A stretch of 64,000 nucleotides of DNA, from assembly GCF_900111075.1 (NCBI RefSeq), contig NZ_FOFZ01000011.1, positions 51,284 to 115,283 of the forward strand, in the 5' to 3' direction. This stretch comes from Flavobacterium frigoris (lineage in GTDB: Bacteria; Bacteroidota; Bacteroidia; Flavobacteriales; Flavobacteriaceae). The notes under the pieces are model-generated. The model saw only the letters and a program-made list of their open reading frames with translations, made no database searches and was not told where the DNA came from. A program made the translations under genes and the position numbers. This document shows, one piece after another, positions 53,733 through 63,907 of the stretch. Each line of letters begins with the position of its first letter. The first letter of the stretch is position 1.

Positions 53733-54329
53733 TTAGTAAGGAAGTTTGTCTGCAAAAGCTACAATGTCTTCTTTGATGTTTTGCAAATAATCGATATCAT
53801 CAAAACCATTTAGCATATTATTCTTTTTGTATCCGTTGATATCAAAAGATTCTTTTTCGCCTGTAGCTAACAACGTAATTGTTTGTGCTTCGAGGTTGAT
53901 TTCTAGTTCTGTTTTTGGATCAGCTTCTATTGCGCTGAAGATTGCATCTGCAAATTCTGGACTTACTTGAACTGGTAAAACACCAATGTTTAAGCAATTT
54001 CCTTTGAAGATGTCAGCAAAGAAAGACGACACAACAGCACGAAATCCGTAATCGTAAACTGCCCAAGCAGCGTGCTCACGAGAAGAACCTGAACCAAAGT
54101 TTTTTCCTCCCACTAGGATTTTTCCTGAGTAAGTTGGGTTATTCAAAACGAAATCTGCCTTAGGTGTATCATCTCCATTGTATCTCCAGTCACGGAAAAG
54201 GTTGTCTCCAAAACCAACACGCTCGGTTGCTTTTAGGAAACGGGCCGGAATGATTTGATCTGTATCTACGTTTTCTATGGGTAACGGCACTGCGCTACTA
54301 GTAAGAATATTAAATTTATCGTATGCCAT
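53733..54329 (-). CDS. leuD: 3-isopropylmalate dehydratase small subunit
   Basis: The small subunit of isopropylmalate isomerase, 198 residues. The start at 54329 ([17 protein letters not shown]) is preferred; the frame runs on to 54395 but through a repetitive AT-rich stretch. Key motifs: [32 protein letters not shown] and [16 protein letters not shown]. It works with LeuC, encoded just upstream. Confidence 0.95.
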   Translation of the reverse strand: MAYDKFNILTSSAVPLPIENVDTDQIIPARFLKATERVGFGDNLFRDWRYNGDDTPKADFVLNNPTYSGKILVGGKNFGSGSSREHAAWAVYDYGFRAVVSSFFADIFKGNCLNIGVLPVQVSPEFADAIFSAIEADPKTELEINLEAQTITLLATGEKESFDINGYKKNNMLNGFDDIDYLQNIKEDIVAFADKLPY

Positions 54330-54500
54330 GGGAATTTTAGATTTTAGATTTTTAATTTTTGAATTCAGATTTGCTGTTTGGCAATAGAATGTCAAAATGT
54401 AAAATCATATATTTTATAATAATTAAATATTTTCAAAAGAACCAAAAATGTGATAACGATTGATTTTAAATCTAAAATCAAAAATCGTTAGTCTACATTC
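54330..54500. repeat. leuC-leuD gap with TAGATTTT-type repeats
   Basis: TTTTAGATTTTAGATTTTTA near 54337 and the partly complementary TTTAAATCTAAAATCAAAAA near 54464 could pair across the gap. A similar TTTAGATTCTAGATTTT occurs near 56050. A low-complexity, dispersed flavobacterial motif. Confidence 0.45.
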
Positions 54501-55898
54501 TTAAATCATTAAGTCTCTCGGATCTGTTAATTTTCCAGTAACTGCAGCTGCAGCAGCCATAATAGGACTTGCTAACAACGTTCTTGAACCCGGACCTTGA
54601 CGTCCTTCAAAGTTTCTGTTTGAGGTACTTACTGAATATTTTCCAGCTGGTACTTTATCATCATTCATTGCTAAACAAGCAGAACATCCTGGTTGACGTA
54701 ATACAAAACCAGCTTCAGTAAGAATGTCTAACAATCCTTCTTCTTTAATTTGTGCCTCTACAACATGTGAACCTGGAACTAGCCAAGCGGTTACATTATC
54801 TGCTTTCTTGCGTCCTTTTACAATTTCTGTAAAGGCTCTAAAATCTTCGATTCTACCATTGGTACAACTTCCTAAGAAAACGAAATCAATTGGTTTCCCA
54901 ATCATTACGTCATCTTCTTCAAAGCCCATATAGGCTAAAGATTTTTTGTAGGTTTCCGCTCCACCTTCAACTTGGTTGGCAGTTGGGATATTTTTTGAGA
55001 TACCAATTCCCATTCCTGGGTTAGTACCATAAGTAATCATAGGTTCGATATCTTCTGCTTTGATGTTTAGTTCCGTATCAAAAATGGCATCAGCATCTGT
55101 TTTTAGGGTTTTCCAGTAGGCTACAGCTTTTGTCCAAGCTTCTCCTTTTGGAGCGAATAATCTTCCTTCTAAAAAGTCGAATGTTTTTTGGTCAGGAGCA
55201 ATCATACCACCACGAGCACCCATTTCGATACTAAGGTTACAAACTGTCATACGGCCTTCCATTGACATTTCTTCAAAAACATTTCCGGCGTATTCAGCAA
55301 AATATCCTGTACCTCCAGAAGTGGTTAATTGAGATATAATATAAAGTGCAACGTCTTTTGGTCCCACACCTTTACTCAAAGTTCCATTTACGTTGATACG
55401 CATTTTCTTTGGCTTAGGCTGCATGATACATTGTGTCGCCATCACCATTTCAACCTCAGAAGTTCCAATTCCGAAAGCAATAGCTCCAAAGGCACCATGA
55501 GTAGAAGTATGTGAATCACCGCAAACGATCGTTGCACCTGGTAATGTAATTCCGTTTTCAGGACCTACGACGTGCACAATTCCGTTTTTTGGGTCACCTA
55601 GACCCCAGTGAGAAATACCGTATTCGGCAGCATTGTCTTCTAAGGCTTTCAATTGATTCGCAGATAACGGATCTTCAACAGGTAAATGTTGGTTTATGGT
55701 TGGGGTATTGTGATCGGCAGTGGCAAAAGTACGCTCTGGGTATAAAACGGTAATGTTTCTAGATTTTAGACCTAAAAAAGCAACAGGACTCGTAACTTCA
55801 TGAATGAAATGACGGTCAATAAAAAACACATCTGGTCCATCTTCAATTTTACGCACAACGTGCGAATCCCATACTTTGTCAAATAATGTAGTGCTCAT
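54501..55898 (-). CDS. leuC: 3-isopropylmalate dehydratase large subunit
   Basis: The aconitase-type large subunit, 465 residues, which carries a 4Fe-4S cluster and isomerises 2- to 3-isopropylmalate. The cluster ligands appear as Cys in [14 protein letters not shown] and in [11 protein letters not shown]. Other motifs: [15 protein letters not shown] and [20 protein letters not shown]. It is the first gene of the leucine operon, with a promoter at 55959-55989. Confidence 0.97.
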   Translation of the reverse strand: MSTTLFDKVWDSHVVRKIEDGPDVFFIDRHFIHEVTSPVAFLGLKSRNITVLYPERTFATADHNTPTINQHLPVEDPLSANQLKALEDNAAEYGISHWGLGDPKNGIVHVVGPENGITLPGATIVCGDSHTSTHGAFGAIAFGIGTSEVEMVMATQCIMQPKPKKMRINVNGTLSKGVGPKDVALYIISQLTTSGGTGYFAEYAGNVFEEMSMEGRMTVCNLSIEMGARGGMIAPDQKTFDFLEGRLFAPKGEAWTKAVAYWKTLKTDADAIFDTELNIKAEDIEPMITYGTNPGMGIGISKNIPTANQVEGGAETYKKSLAYMGFEEDDVMIGKPIDFVFLGSCTNGRIEDFRAFTEIVKGRKKADNVTAWLVPGSHVVEAQIKEEGLLDILTEAGFVLRQPGCSACLAMNDDKVPAGKYSVSTSNRNFEGRQGPGSRTLLASPIMAAAAAVTGKLTDPRDLMI

Positions 55899-55958
55899 TT
55901 TACTTTTTTTTAATTGTAATTCTACGATGCCAACTTATCTAGTCATCGTAATAGGGAA

Positions 55959-55989
55959 CAAAATTATAAAAAGTCGCCAAAGCGTCAAC
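55959..55989 (-). promoter_or_regulatory. Promoter of the leu operon
   Basis: On the minus strand TAATTTTG (55959-55966) fits the -7 consensus TAnnTTTG, and GTTG (55986-55989) lies 19 bp upstream as a -33 box. It is 61 bp before the leuC start. Confidence 0.65.
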
Positions 55990-56994
55990 TTCGATATTTC
56001 AATTTATACGATACCCAAAGTCTGTTTCAGGGGGGAAGTAGTTCTTTTTTTTAGATTCTAGATTTTGTAGTTAAAGGCAGAATTTTTTTTTAGACTTTGT
56101 ATTTATTTAAGCACAATATTTAGCGCTAGTTTTGTTTTTACGAATAGCGGAGTATTTGAACTGCTTTTCGCTGTTGTTATTTGAAATAAAGCAATCCAAT
56201 ACTATTTATTTTATTAAATCTGCAATGAAACTTCTTTTAGTGAAATTTTATTTGAGTTCTTTTTTTGTAGTTTACAGTTGGTTTACTACTACTTTAAGAT
56301 CATTTTTTAATCGTTTTTCTTACTTCAATACTACGACATCCAAAGAATGATTATCTTTTATTTTCATGAAATTGAAAGAGTTCCCAAGAGAGGAATTAAT
56401 CATTTCCTGAACAATAAGAATTTGGAATATATGTATTTTATGTTAAATTCTCTGGACGAATTGATTCCCACTTTCTCTATACATTTTATTTGTTTTAGGT
56501 CAAAACGGGTATTTATACCTGTTTTAAATGAGCAGCTAGTTAATACATTTGTTCGAAAGTTTGAACTAGCAGCTGTATTAAAGTTTTTGGTGTACTAAAT
56601 AAAGGATTGTTTTTAGAAAGTGAGTAATTTTATTTTTTTTAAGAAGAATAATAGGATATTAGTAAGGTTTTTACTGATGCATGTATATGATTTATAGTTC
56701 TTTAGTGGTAAGATGTAATGCTGGATAGAGAAATTGTTCGATGTCCAGTTTTTAAGATATATTTTTTTTGTAGTGCCTATGTTTTATGACTCATTTTTCA
56801 ATGTTTTAAAAACGTTTGACGATAGAATTAGTTTCATGACAATAAATAGCGGTTTCATGACATTTTTTTTCCTTGTCCCTCAATTGTAGTTTAATTTTGA
56901 TTGATTAGATAGTACAACGGGTATTTATATGTGGAGTTAGTTCTGATTTCTTACTTAGTTTTGCTCGAACTTAATTTTAATAAAAAATAGATTT
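55990..56994. other. AT-rich stretch without a recognisable gene
   Basis: About 1 kb upstream of the tail-collar gene. Two short plus-strand frames (56132-56350, 72 codons; 56347-56598, 83 codons) overlap by four bases, but their residue makeup is that of translated AT-rich DNA and I recognise no family. TAATTTTG at 56892-56899 may be a -7 box for the tail-collar gene, with no clear -33 element. GAACTAGCAGCTG near 56563 is half of a weak inverted pair with CAGCTAGTT near 56532. Confidence 0.4.
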
Positions 56995-57597
56995 ATGGAA
57001 CAAGTTATTGGACAAATTCAAGCTTTTGCTTTTAATTTCCCGCCAAGGGATTGGGCTTTTTGTGATGGACAAATTTTAGCAATTTCTACGAATACAGCTT
57101 TGTTTTCGTTAATAGGCACCACTTTTGGAGGAAATGGAACATCTACTTTTGCACTGCCTGATTTAAGAGGACGTACCATTGTACATCCCGGTAGTGGGCC
57201 TGGTGTAAACACAATTGATTATGGAGAAAAAGGAGGTAGCGAAAATACGACTTTAACAATCTTCAACATGCCTTCACACAACCACCTTTTGGTAAACGGA
57301 ACAGCAGCTGGTCAGGTTAACGTGACTACCAATACAGTTGTTAACACAAGTAACAATGGAGGATCAAATGAATCTGACAGTGGAAATAACTCATTGGGAT
57401 CTGGATCAGCATACCCTAACACCTATAGCGAACCTCCAATAGGAACCACAGATAAAATAGGTGGAGTGACATCATCAAGTACAATTAACGGATCAACTGC
57501 CTTAGCAGGAAGCAATATCCCTTTCAGTAATAGAAGTCCATATCTTGGAATTTATACAAGTATTGCTTTAAATGGTATTTTTCCTTCCAGAAACTAA
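56995..57597 (+). CDS. Tail-collar domain protein (microcystin-dependent-protein-like)
   Basis: A 200-residue protein of the phage Tail_Collar family. The N-terminal GQIQAFAFNFPPRDWAFCDGQ, TALFSLIGTTFGGNGTSTFALPDLRGR and SHNHLL are the standard motifs. The C-terminal half is Gly/Ser/Asn/Thr-rich and ends SPYLGIYTSIALNGIFPSRN. No other phage genes lie nearby, so it belongs to the chromosomal MdpB-like group, which has been tied to secreted or surface fibres. It is 96 bp before the periplasmic-binding-fold gene. Confidence 0.88.
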   Translation: MEQVIGQIQAFAFNFPPRDWAFCDGQILAISTNTALFSLIGTTFGGNGTSTFALPDLRGRTIVHPGSGPGVNTIDYGEKGGSENTTLTIFNMPSHNHLLVNGTAAGQVNVTTNTVVNTSNNGGSNESDSGNNSLGSGSAYPNTYSEPPIGTTDKIGGVTSSSTINGSTALAGSNIPFSNRSPYLGIYTSIALNGIFPSRN

Positions 57598-57693
57598 AAT
57601 GGAACTTTAAATATCTTTATTAAGGTATTATCATTATATAGGTGAAAGGAAAATGGTTTTATTTTCCTTTCATTCTTATTAAAACTAAAAGTC

Positions 57694-58833
57694 ATGACTT
57701 CCGAAATAAAAATAGGCATATTAGTTCCCCAATCAAAACAATATAAAACCCTAGACCGGGATTTTATTCGAGGTATTAAATTAAATGATTTACCCGTAAA
57801 ATATTATATTGAAAGTATTGGATTGGGAGCCGACGATCAACTTATAGTAGATAAAATCCAAAAATTGCATCATCAGGAAGAAATCAATATCATTATTGGT
57901 TTTTTTGGACATCATAATATTTCAAGGGTTTATGAATATGCTGCTGCCAATGACATTCTTTTAATTGCATCTGATTTAGGGGCTACATTACCCTATTCAT
58001 TGGGAAAATTTACAGGCGTTTACATAAATTCCTTTGGATTAAACGAATCCTCTTATTTGTTGGGAAGCTATTTTAACACTAAAGACTACAGAAATATTTG
58101 CAGTTCATCGTCCTATTATGATGCAGGGTATGGGATTTTAGCCGCTATCGAAACTTCGTTTAAAAAAAATAACATTTCTTTTTCTGGACATTACGTCACA
58201 CCCTTTTATCCAAGAGAAGACGAAGTCCAACAAATGCAACAAGCCATCGATGCCAATAACACTCAGGTTGTCTTTGCGATCCACAGCGGATTATATGCCG
58301 AGGAACACGGGGAATTTATTTCAGAAACTTCTTTACTTAAAAAATACCCCTATTATACCACTCCGTTTTCATTTAATGAAAAAATGCTTTCAATCAATAT
58401 AGTCGACACTGTTTTTATTGTAAGCTCATGGCTTAAAAACGACTCTAAAACGGATACTTGCAATTTTACCGAAAAATATGAAAGATCATATGATGACGCT
58501 CCTTCAATATTTGCATTATTAGGGTATGAAAACGGTCTGATTATAAAAACCATATTAAAAATGGGAAGCTTTAATACTTCGCAGAAAGTATTAATCGCAG
58601 AAATGACAAAGTTGAAAGTAAATGGCCCCAGAGGGAATATTCAATTCGATTTGGATACAAACCGTACATCATTTAATCACTTCATCTTTAAAGTAGTTCA
58701 TGATGATGAAAATAATTTTTATTTTGAAAAAACGGACACATTGGAAAACGATGGATGTTTTATAAAAGCAATAACAAAAGAGAATACACCGCCCAAAATT
58801 GGAGGGTGGCAAAATGCATACCTATGTCACTAA
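57694..58833 (+). CDS. Periplasmic-binding-protein-fold protein, no visible signal peptide
   Basis: A 379-residue protein like the type 1 periplasmic binding family (Leu/Ile/Val or amide-urea binding). Marks: EIKIGILVPQSKQYKTLDRDFIRGI, INIIIGFFGHHNISRVYEYAAANDILLIASD, IFALLGYENGLII and GPRGNIQFDLDTN. It begins directly with the first strand, and no signal peptide or lipobox is seen. It may be cytoplasmic, or exported by other means. It sits 16 bp before the SprB adhesin gene. Confidence 0.75.
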   Translation: MTSEIKIGILVPQSKQYKTLDRDFIRGIKLNDLPVKYYIESIGLGADDQLIVDKIQKLHHQEEINIIIGFFGHHNISRVYEYAAANDILLIASDLGATLPYSLGKFTGVYINSFGLNESSYLLGSYFNTKDYRNICSSSSYYDAGYGILAAIETSFKKNNISFSGHYVTPFYPREDEVQQMQQAIDANNTQVVFAIHSGLYAEEHGEFISETSLLKKYPYYTTPFSFNEKMLSINIVDTVFIVSSWLKNDSKTDTCNFTEKYERSYDDAPSIFALLGYENGLIIKTILKMGSFNTSQKVLIAEMTKLKVNGPRGNIQFDLDTNRTSFNHFIFKVVHDDENNFYFEKTDTLENDGCFIKAITKENTPPKIGGWQNAYLCH

Positions 58834-58849
58834 ATTAAATCAATTAACT

Positions 58850-61800
58850 ATGAGAAGAAAATTATTTTATTATTTCCTTTTATTATGCTGCGTTATGCTG
58901 CAGCAAAACATAAAAGCACAAACACTAACTGCAGGAGACATTGCTTTTGTGGGTTATGACTTCGGAACTACCGACGGATTCTCTTTCATTGCCTTAAAAA
59001 CCTTACCTGCTGGTGAAACCTTATATTTCACTGAAGAAGGTTGGGATGGATTAGCTTGGGGGAATGTATTTGAACCACACATTGAATGGATTATTCCATC
59101 GGGTATCACCTGCGGAACAATTGTATCAATAGTTGAAACCAGTGCAAACACGTTTACCGTAACTGGTTCTTCAAATGCTGTGACTTTACTGGATCCAACT
59201 GGAACAGCCACAAATTTTAACTTGTTAGGTGGGGACCAAATAATTGCTTACCAAAGTGCGTCGGGAGTAAGACCTTCGACTCCTAACTTTATAGCTGCTG
59301 TTCATGCAGATTATAATGTAACAAATTACAATGCCGTAACCACATGGAACGATACTATGCCGGTAAATGCAGGATCTGAAAGTGTTGTGCCAACCGGATT
59401 AACAAATGGGGTCGATTGTATCTCCCTTTTCCCTAGTCCCGGACCTGAGGTTTCAAACAGTAAATATACAGGAACTCTTACCGGTACAGCGGTAGCGTTG
59501 AGAGCCAGCATAAACAATCCGGCTAATTGGGCCCATGATGGAACTACATCACTCGGAATATTGCCTTCAGACTACATCACTCCTTCAGTAAGCTGTCCAG
59601 TGACAGTAGCTCCAACTGTTACGACAACAAGTGCTACAGGCGTCGGTGCTGTAAAAGCGACACTTGGTGGTAATGTAACTGCTGACGGAGGAGCAACAGT
59701 AACAGAAAGAGGTATTGTTTGGGCAACTACTGCAAATCCTACCACTGCAAATAATAAAGTAGCTATTGGATCAGGAACAGGAAGTTTCTCTTCACTTGTG
59801 TCTTCTTTGCCGTCTGCAACGCTAATTAATTTTAGATCTTACGCCATAAACTCAGTGGGAACTTCCTATGGAGCTAATACTACGTTTACGACCAATGCGG
59901 TCTTATCGGCTACCACGTCACAAACTAATGTGTCTTGTAATGGTGGTTCGAATGCATCTGCAACAGTGACTCCTGCGGGAGGAAAGACCGCTTATACTTA
60001 CGCTTGGTCTCCGTCTGGTGGTTCAGGAGCTACTGCTTCTGGTTTAACAGCAGGGGCTTATAGCTGTACAATAACAGATGGTGAGAGTAGTTCAATTGTC
60101 AAAAATTTTACTATAACGCAATCAACTGCCATTGCTTTTACTCCAGCTTCGCAAACCAATGTTGGATGTAATGGTGCGGCTACTGGTGCGGCTACTGTAA
60201 ATGCTGCCACAGGAGGAGCTGGTGGTTATACTTATGACTGGACGCCAGGAAATCCTACGGGTGATGGGACACCTGCTGTTACAGGTTTAACAGCAGGTGT
60301 TTGGACTTGTACGGTTACAGACGCTAATTCTTGTGCTAGTTCACAAAGCTTTACTGTAACGCAGTCATCAGCCATTGCATTAACCCCAGCTTCGCAAACC
60401 AATGTTTCTTGTAATGGAGGATCAAATGGAGCAGCAACTGTAAATCCTGCCACGGGAGGCGTAGGTGGTTATACTTACAACTGGACGCCAGGAAATCCTA
60501 CGGGTGATGGAACAACTAGTGTATCTGGATTAACAGCAGGTGTTTGGACTTGCACGGTTACAGATGCTAACGGATGTACAAAATCGCAAAACTTTACTGT
60601 AACGCAGCCATCAGCAATTGCCTTAACTCCAGCTTCGCAAACCAATGTTTCTTGTAATGGAGGATCAAATGGAGCAGCAACTGTAAATCCTGCCACGGGA
60701 GGCGTAGGTGGTTATACTTACAACTGGACGCCAGGAAATCCTACGGGTGATGGAACAACTAGTGTATCTGGATTAACAGCAGGAACTTGGACTTGTATGG
60801 TTACAGATGCTAACGGATGTACAAAATCGCAAAACTTTACTGTAACACAACCTACAGCAATTACAGCTACTACTTCTCAAACTAATGTAAGTTGTAATGG
60901 TGGTTCTAACGGATCTGCAACTGTAGCCACTAGCGGTGGGACAGCTGGTTATACATACTCATGGGCTCCAACCGGAGGAACAGCTGCAACTGCAACTGGA
61001 TTATCTGCAGGACCCTATACGGTGACTATTACAGATGCTAATGCATGTACTGCTACTAAAAACTTTACTATTACGCAACCAAGTACTTTATTAGCAACTG
61101 CTATTTCACAAACGAATGTAAGTTGCAATGGTAGCGCTACTGGATCAGCGACCGTAGTCCCTAGTGGCGGTACTGCAGGTTATACCTATTCATGGGCTCC
61201 ATCTGGCGGGACGGCTGCAACTGCAAGTGGACTTTATGCAGGAACCTATACGGTAACAATTACAGATGCTAACGCATGTACAGCTACTACAACCTTTATC
61301 ATTACACAACCAAGTGCTTTAGTAGCAACAGCTATTTCACAAACGAATGTAAGTTGTAATGGTGGTTCTAACGGATCTGCAACTGTAGCCGCTAGTGGCG
61401 GAACTGCAGGATATACATATTCTTGGTCTCCATCAGGAGGAACAGCTGCAACTGCAACAGGACTTTCTGCAGGAACCTATACGGTAACAATTACAGATGC
61501 TAACGCATGTACAGCTACTAAAAACTTTATCGTAACACAGCCTTCGGCTATCACGGCTACCACTTCTCAAACTAATGTTTCTTGTAATGGTGGTTCAAAC
61601 GGTTCGGCTACAGTATCAGCTTCTGGCGGAACTGCAGGTTATACTTATTCATGGTCCCCATCAGGAGGAACAGCTGCAACTGCAACAGGACTTTCTGCAG
61701 GAACCTATACGGTAACAATTACAGATGCTAACGCATGTACAGCTACTAAAAACTTTATCGTAACACAGCCTTCGGCTATCACGGCTACCACTTCTCAAAC

Positions 61801-63907
61801 TAATGTTTCTTGTAATGGTGGTTCAAACGGTTCGGCTTCGGTAACTGTTTCAGGTGGGACTCCGGGTTATACGTATTCATGGTCTCCATCAGGAGGAACA
61901 GCGGCAACTGCAACTGGACTTGTTGCTGGTGCTTACACTGTTACTATTACGGATGCAAACGGTTGTACGGCTACAAATAATTTTACGGTAACACAGGCTA
62001 CAGCCATCACAGCTACTACTTCACAAACGAATGTGGCTTGTAACGGTGGTTCAAATGGTTCGGCTTCGGTAACTGTTTCAGGTGGGACTCCGGGTTATAC
62101 GTATTCATGGTCTCCATCAGGAGGAACAGCTTCAGCTGCAACTGGACTTGTTGCTGGTGCTTACACTGTTACTGTTACGGATGCAAACGGTTGTACGGCT
62201 ACAAATAATTTTACGATAACACAGCCTACAGCCATCACAGCTTCTACTTCACAAACGAATGTGGCTTGTAACGGTGGTTCAAATGGTTCGGCTTCAGTAG
62301 GCGTTTCGGGTGGAACTCCGGGTTATACTTATTCATGGTCTCCATCAGGAGGAACAGCTGCAGCTGCAACTGGACTTGCTGCAGGGAATTATACGGTAAC
62401 TATTACGGATGCTAACGGATGTACAATTACAAGGAGTTTTACTGTAACACAGCCTACAGCATTGAGTTTTACAACTACTACTTTGCCTAAGTATGATTAT
62501 AATACTGCCTATTCTCAAACAATTGGGGTAATAGGAGGTACAGGAGTTAAAACCTATATGGTTACAACAGGAAGCTTGCCTGTAGGGTTTGCCTTGTCTT
62601 TAAATGGGACTTTAACAGGAATTTCAACTCAGGTAGCTGATAGTAATTTTACGGTTACGGCTACTGATTCAAATGGCTGTCTTGCTACTTATAATTATAT
62701 TTTACAATTAAGTCAAATACCAATAACAGTTACAGCAAATGCAGTAACAAAGGTTTATGGTGATGCTAATCCTAGTCTAACTTATACAGTGACACCTGCA
62801 TTATTAGCTGGGGATAGTTTTACAGGTAATTTAGTTCGAACAGTAGGAGAAAATGTTGGGACTTATGCTATAAGTGTAGCAACACTCTCGGCAGGTTCTA
62901 AGTATTTAATGACATATGTTCCTAATAACTTTGCTATTACTGCTAAGCCAATCACCGTAACAGCAAATGCTTCTCAAACGAAAGTGTATGGAGCCGTTGA
63001 ACCTAGTTTGACTTATTCAGTATCACCTACTTTAGTAAGTGGAGATTCATTTATTGGCTCTTTAACAAGAACAGCAGGTGAGAACGCGGGATCTTATGCG
63101 ATTACGCAAGGAAGTTTGAGCGCAGGTTCAAATTATAATGTTACTTACGTAGGTGCTAATTTTAGCATTACTAAAGCAAATCAGACTATTAGTTGGAGTC
63201 AAACTTTAGGATTTGATTGTGATGTAGCGGCTACAGCGATTTTAACAGCTACTTCTACTAGTGGTTTGCCAATAAGCTATACTTCTTCGAATGCTAATGT
63301 GGCCGTTGTTTTAAATGGGGTATTAACCTTTACTAATTTTGGTTCGGCAACAATTACTGCTACACAAGCAGGTGATGGTAACTATAATGCTGCTTCGGTA
63401 GTAACAGTACCAGTTGAAAAAAGCCAACCCAATTTGATTAGACAGCAATTCGATACTGTTATTTTCTTTGATAATAGTTCTAATAGTTTTATAACGTATA
63501 GCTGGTATAAAAATGGAGCTTTAGTGGCGGGTCAAACGGCACAATATTTTAAAGATAGCGAATTTTTAAGTGGGGTGTATTATGCTAAAGCTACAAAAGC
63601 AGATGGTACAGTAGTTACGGCTTGTCCTTTGACATTCTCTCCTTCAATCGAGCAAGAGTATTTAAAAATTACGCCTAACCCTGTTAGAAGTAATTCAAGC
63701 TACCAGTTGATAACTAATGTTACACCGGCTAAGTTGCAAAACGCACGTGTTATGGTGTTTAATATCCTTGGAACGGTAATCATGGACAAAGTCATTAACG
63801 AAAGTACAATAGAGATGGTGGCGCCAGTTGTTGAAGGGATTTATATTATAAAAATGACCTTGGCAAACGGAAAAATTCTCATAAAAAACCTTTTAGTTAA
63901 AAATTAA
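58850..63907 (+). CDS. Giant SprB-repeat cell-surface protein with type IX secretion signal
   Basis: A protein of about 1685 residues. The ATG at 58850 is chosen since it opens a signal peptide (MRRKLFYYFLLLCCVMLQQ...KAQ); in-frame starts at 58799 and 58814 are less likely. Order: an unassigned N-terminal domain (about 220 aa), an FN3-like domain (to about 59900), 11 SprB repeats of about 76-81 residues, a putative Ig-like domain, two MBG-like domains (VTANAVTKVYGD; VTANASQTKVYGA), and a C-terminal type A sorting domain (ITPNPVRSNSS to LVKN). SprB-like proteins are adhesins moved by the gliding machinery. Confidence 0.92.
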   Translation: MRRKLFYYFLLLCCVMLQQNIKAQTLTAGDIAFVGYDFGTTDGFSFIALKTLPAGETLYFTEEGWDGLAWGNVFEPHIEWIIPSGITCGTIVSIVETSANTFTVTGSSNAVTLLDPTGTATNFNLLGGDQIIAYQSASGVRPSTPNFIAAVHADYNVTNYNAVTTWNDTMPVNAGSESVVPTGLTNGVDCISLFPSPGPEVSNSKYTGTLTGTAVALRASINNPANWAHDGTTSLGILPSDYITPSVSCPVTVAPTVTTTSATGVGAVKATLGGNVTADGGATVTERGIVWATTANPTTANNKVAIGSGTGSFSSLVSSLPSATLINFRSYAINSVGTSYGANTTFTTNAVLSATTSQTNVSCNGGSNASATVTPAGGKTAYTYAWSPSGGSGATASGLTAGAYSCTITDGESSSIVKNFTITQSTAIAFTPASQTNVGCNGAATGAATVNAATGGAGGYTYDWTPGNPTGDGTPAVTGLTAGVWTCTVTDANSCASSQSFTVTQSSAIALTPASQTNVSCNGGSNGAATVNPATGGVGGYTYNWTPGNPTGDGTTSVSGLTAGVWTCTVTDANGCTKSQNFTVTQPSAIALTPASQTNVSCNGGSNGAATVNPATGGVGGYTYNWTPGNPTGDGTTSVSGLTAGTWTCMVTDANGCTKSQNFTVTQPTAITATTSQTNVSCNGGSNGSATVATSGGTAGYTYSWAPTGGTAATATGLSAGPYTVTITDANACTATKNFTITQPSTLLATAISQTNVSCNGSATGSATVVPSGGTAGYTYSWAPSGGTAATASGLYAGTYTVTITDANACTATTTFIITQPSALVATAISQTNVSCNGGSNGSATVAASGGTAGYTYSWSPSGGTAATATGLSAGTYTVTITDANACTATKNFIVTQPSAITATTSQTNVSCNGGSNGSATVSASGGTAGYTYSWSPSGGTAATATGLSAGTYTVTITDANACTATKNFIVTQPSAITATTSQTNVSCNGGSNGSASVTVSGGTPGYTYSWSPSGGTAATATGLVAGAYTVTITDANGCTATNNFTVTQATAITATTSQTNVACNGGSNGSASVTVSGGTPGYTYSWSPSGGTASAATGLVAGAYTVTVTDANGCTATNNFTITQPTAITASTSQTNVACNGGSNGSASVGVSGGTPGYTYSWSPSGGTAAAATGLAAGNYTVTITDANGCTITRSFTVTQPTALSFTTTTLPKYDYNTAYSQTIGVIGGTGVKTYMVTTGSLPVGFALSLNGTLTGISTQVADSNFTVTATDSNGCLATYNYILQLSQIPITVTANAVTKVYGDANPSLTYTVTPALLAGDSFTGNLVRTVGENVGTYAISVATLSAGSKYLMTYVPNNFAITAKPITVTANASQTKVYGAVEPSLTYSVSPTLVSGDSFIGSLTRTAGENAGSYAITQGSLSAGSNYNVTYVGANFSITKANQTISWSQTLGFDCDVAATAILTATSTSGLPISYTSSNANVAVVLNGVLTFTNFGSATITATQAGDGNYNAASVVTVPVEKSQPNLIRQQFDTVIFFDNSSNSFITYSWYKNGALVAGQTAQYFKDSEFLSGVYYAKATKADGTVVTACPLTFSPSIEQEYLKITPNPVRSNSSYQLITNVTPAKLQNARVMVFNILGTVIMDKVINESTIEMVAPVVEGIYIIKMTLANGKILIKNLLVKN
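59909..62466 (+). repeat. Array of 11 SprB repeats (228-243 bp units)
   Basis: Each unit encodes SQTNVSCNGGSNGSATV, then GGYTYxWxPSGG, a GLxAG(x)YTVT turn and DANxCTxxxxFxxTQPxA. Three sub-families are visible: 81-residue units with GNPTGDG (units 2-4), 76-78 residue units with DANACTAT (5-8), and DANGCTAT units (9-11). Some adjacent units are identical over 150-180 bp. Confidence 0.93.

Noticed and set aside
56132..56598. Two small overlapping frames upstream of the tail-collar gene
   Set aside because: No recognisable domain, composition typical of AT-rich noncoding DNA and no ribosome-binding or promoter support.
56995..57597. Tail-collar gene as evidence of a prophage
   Set aside because: No integrase, capsid, terminase or other tail genes are in the flanks, and stand-alone collar proteins are common in bacterial chromosomes.
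60232..60696. Minus-strand repeated frames within the SprB array
   Set aside because: They are antisense shadows of the tandem repeats and repeat with the same period.
59909..62466. Tandem repeats considered as a CRISPR array
   Set aside because: Units are 228-243 bp, coding and without short spacers; there are no cas genes.
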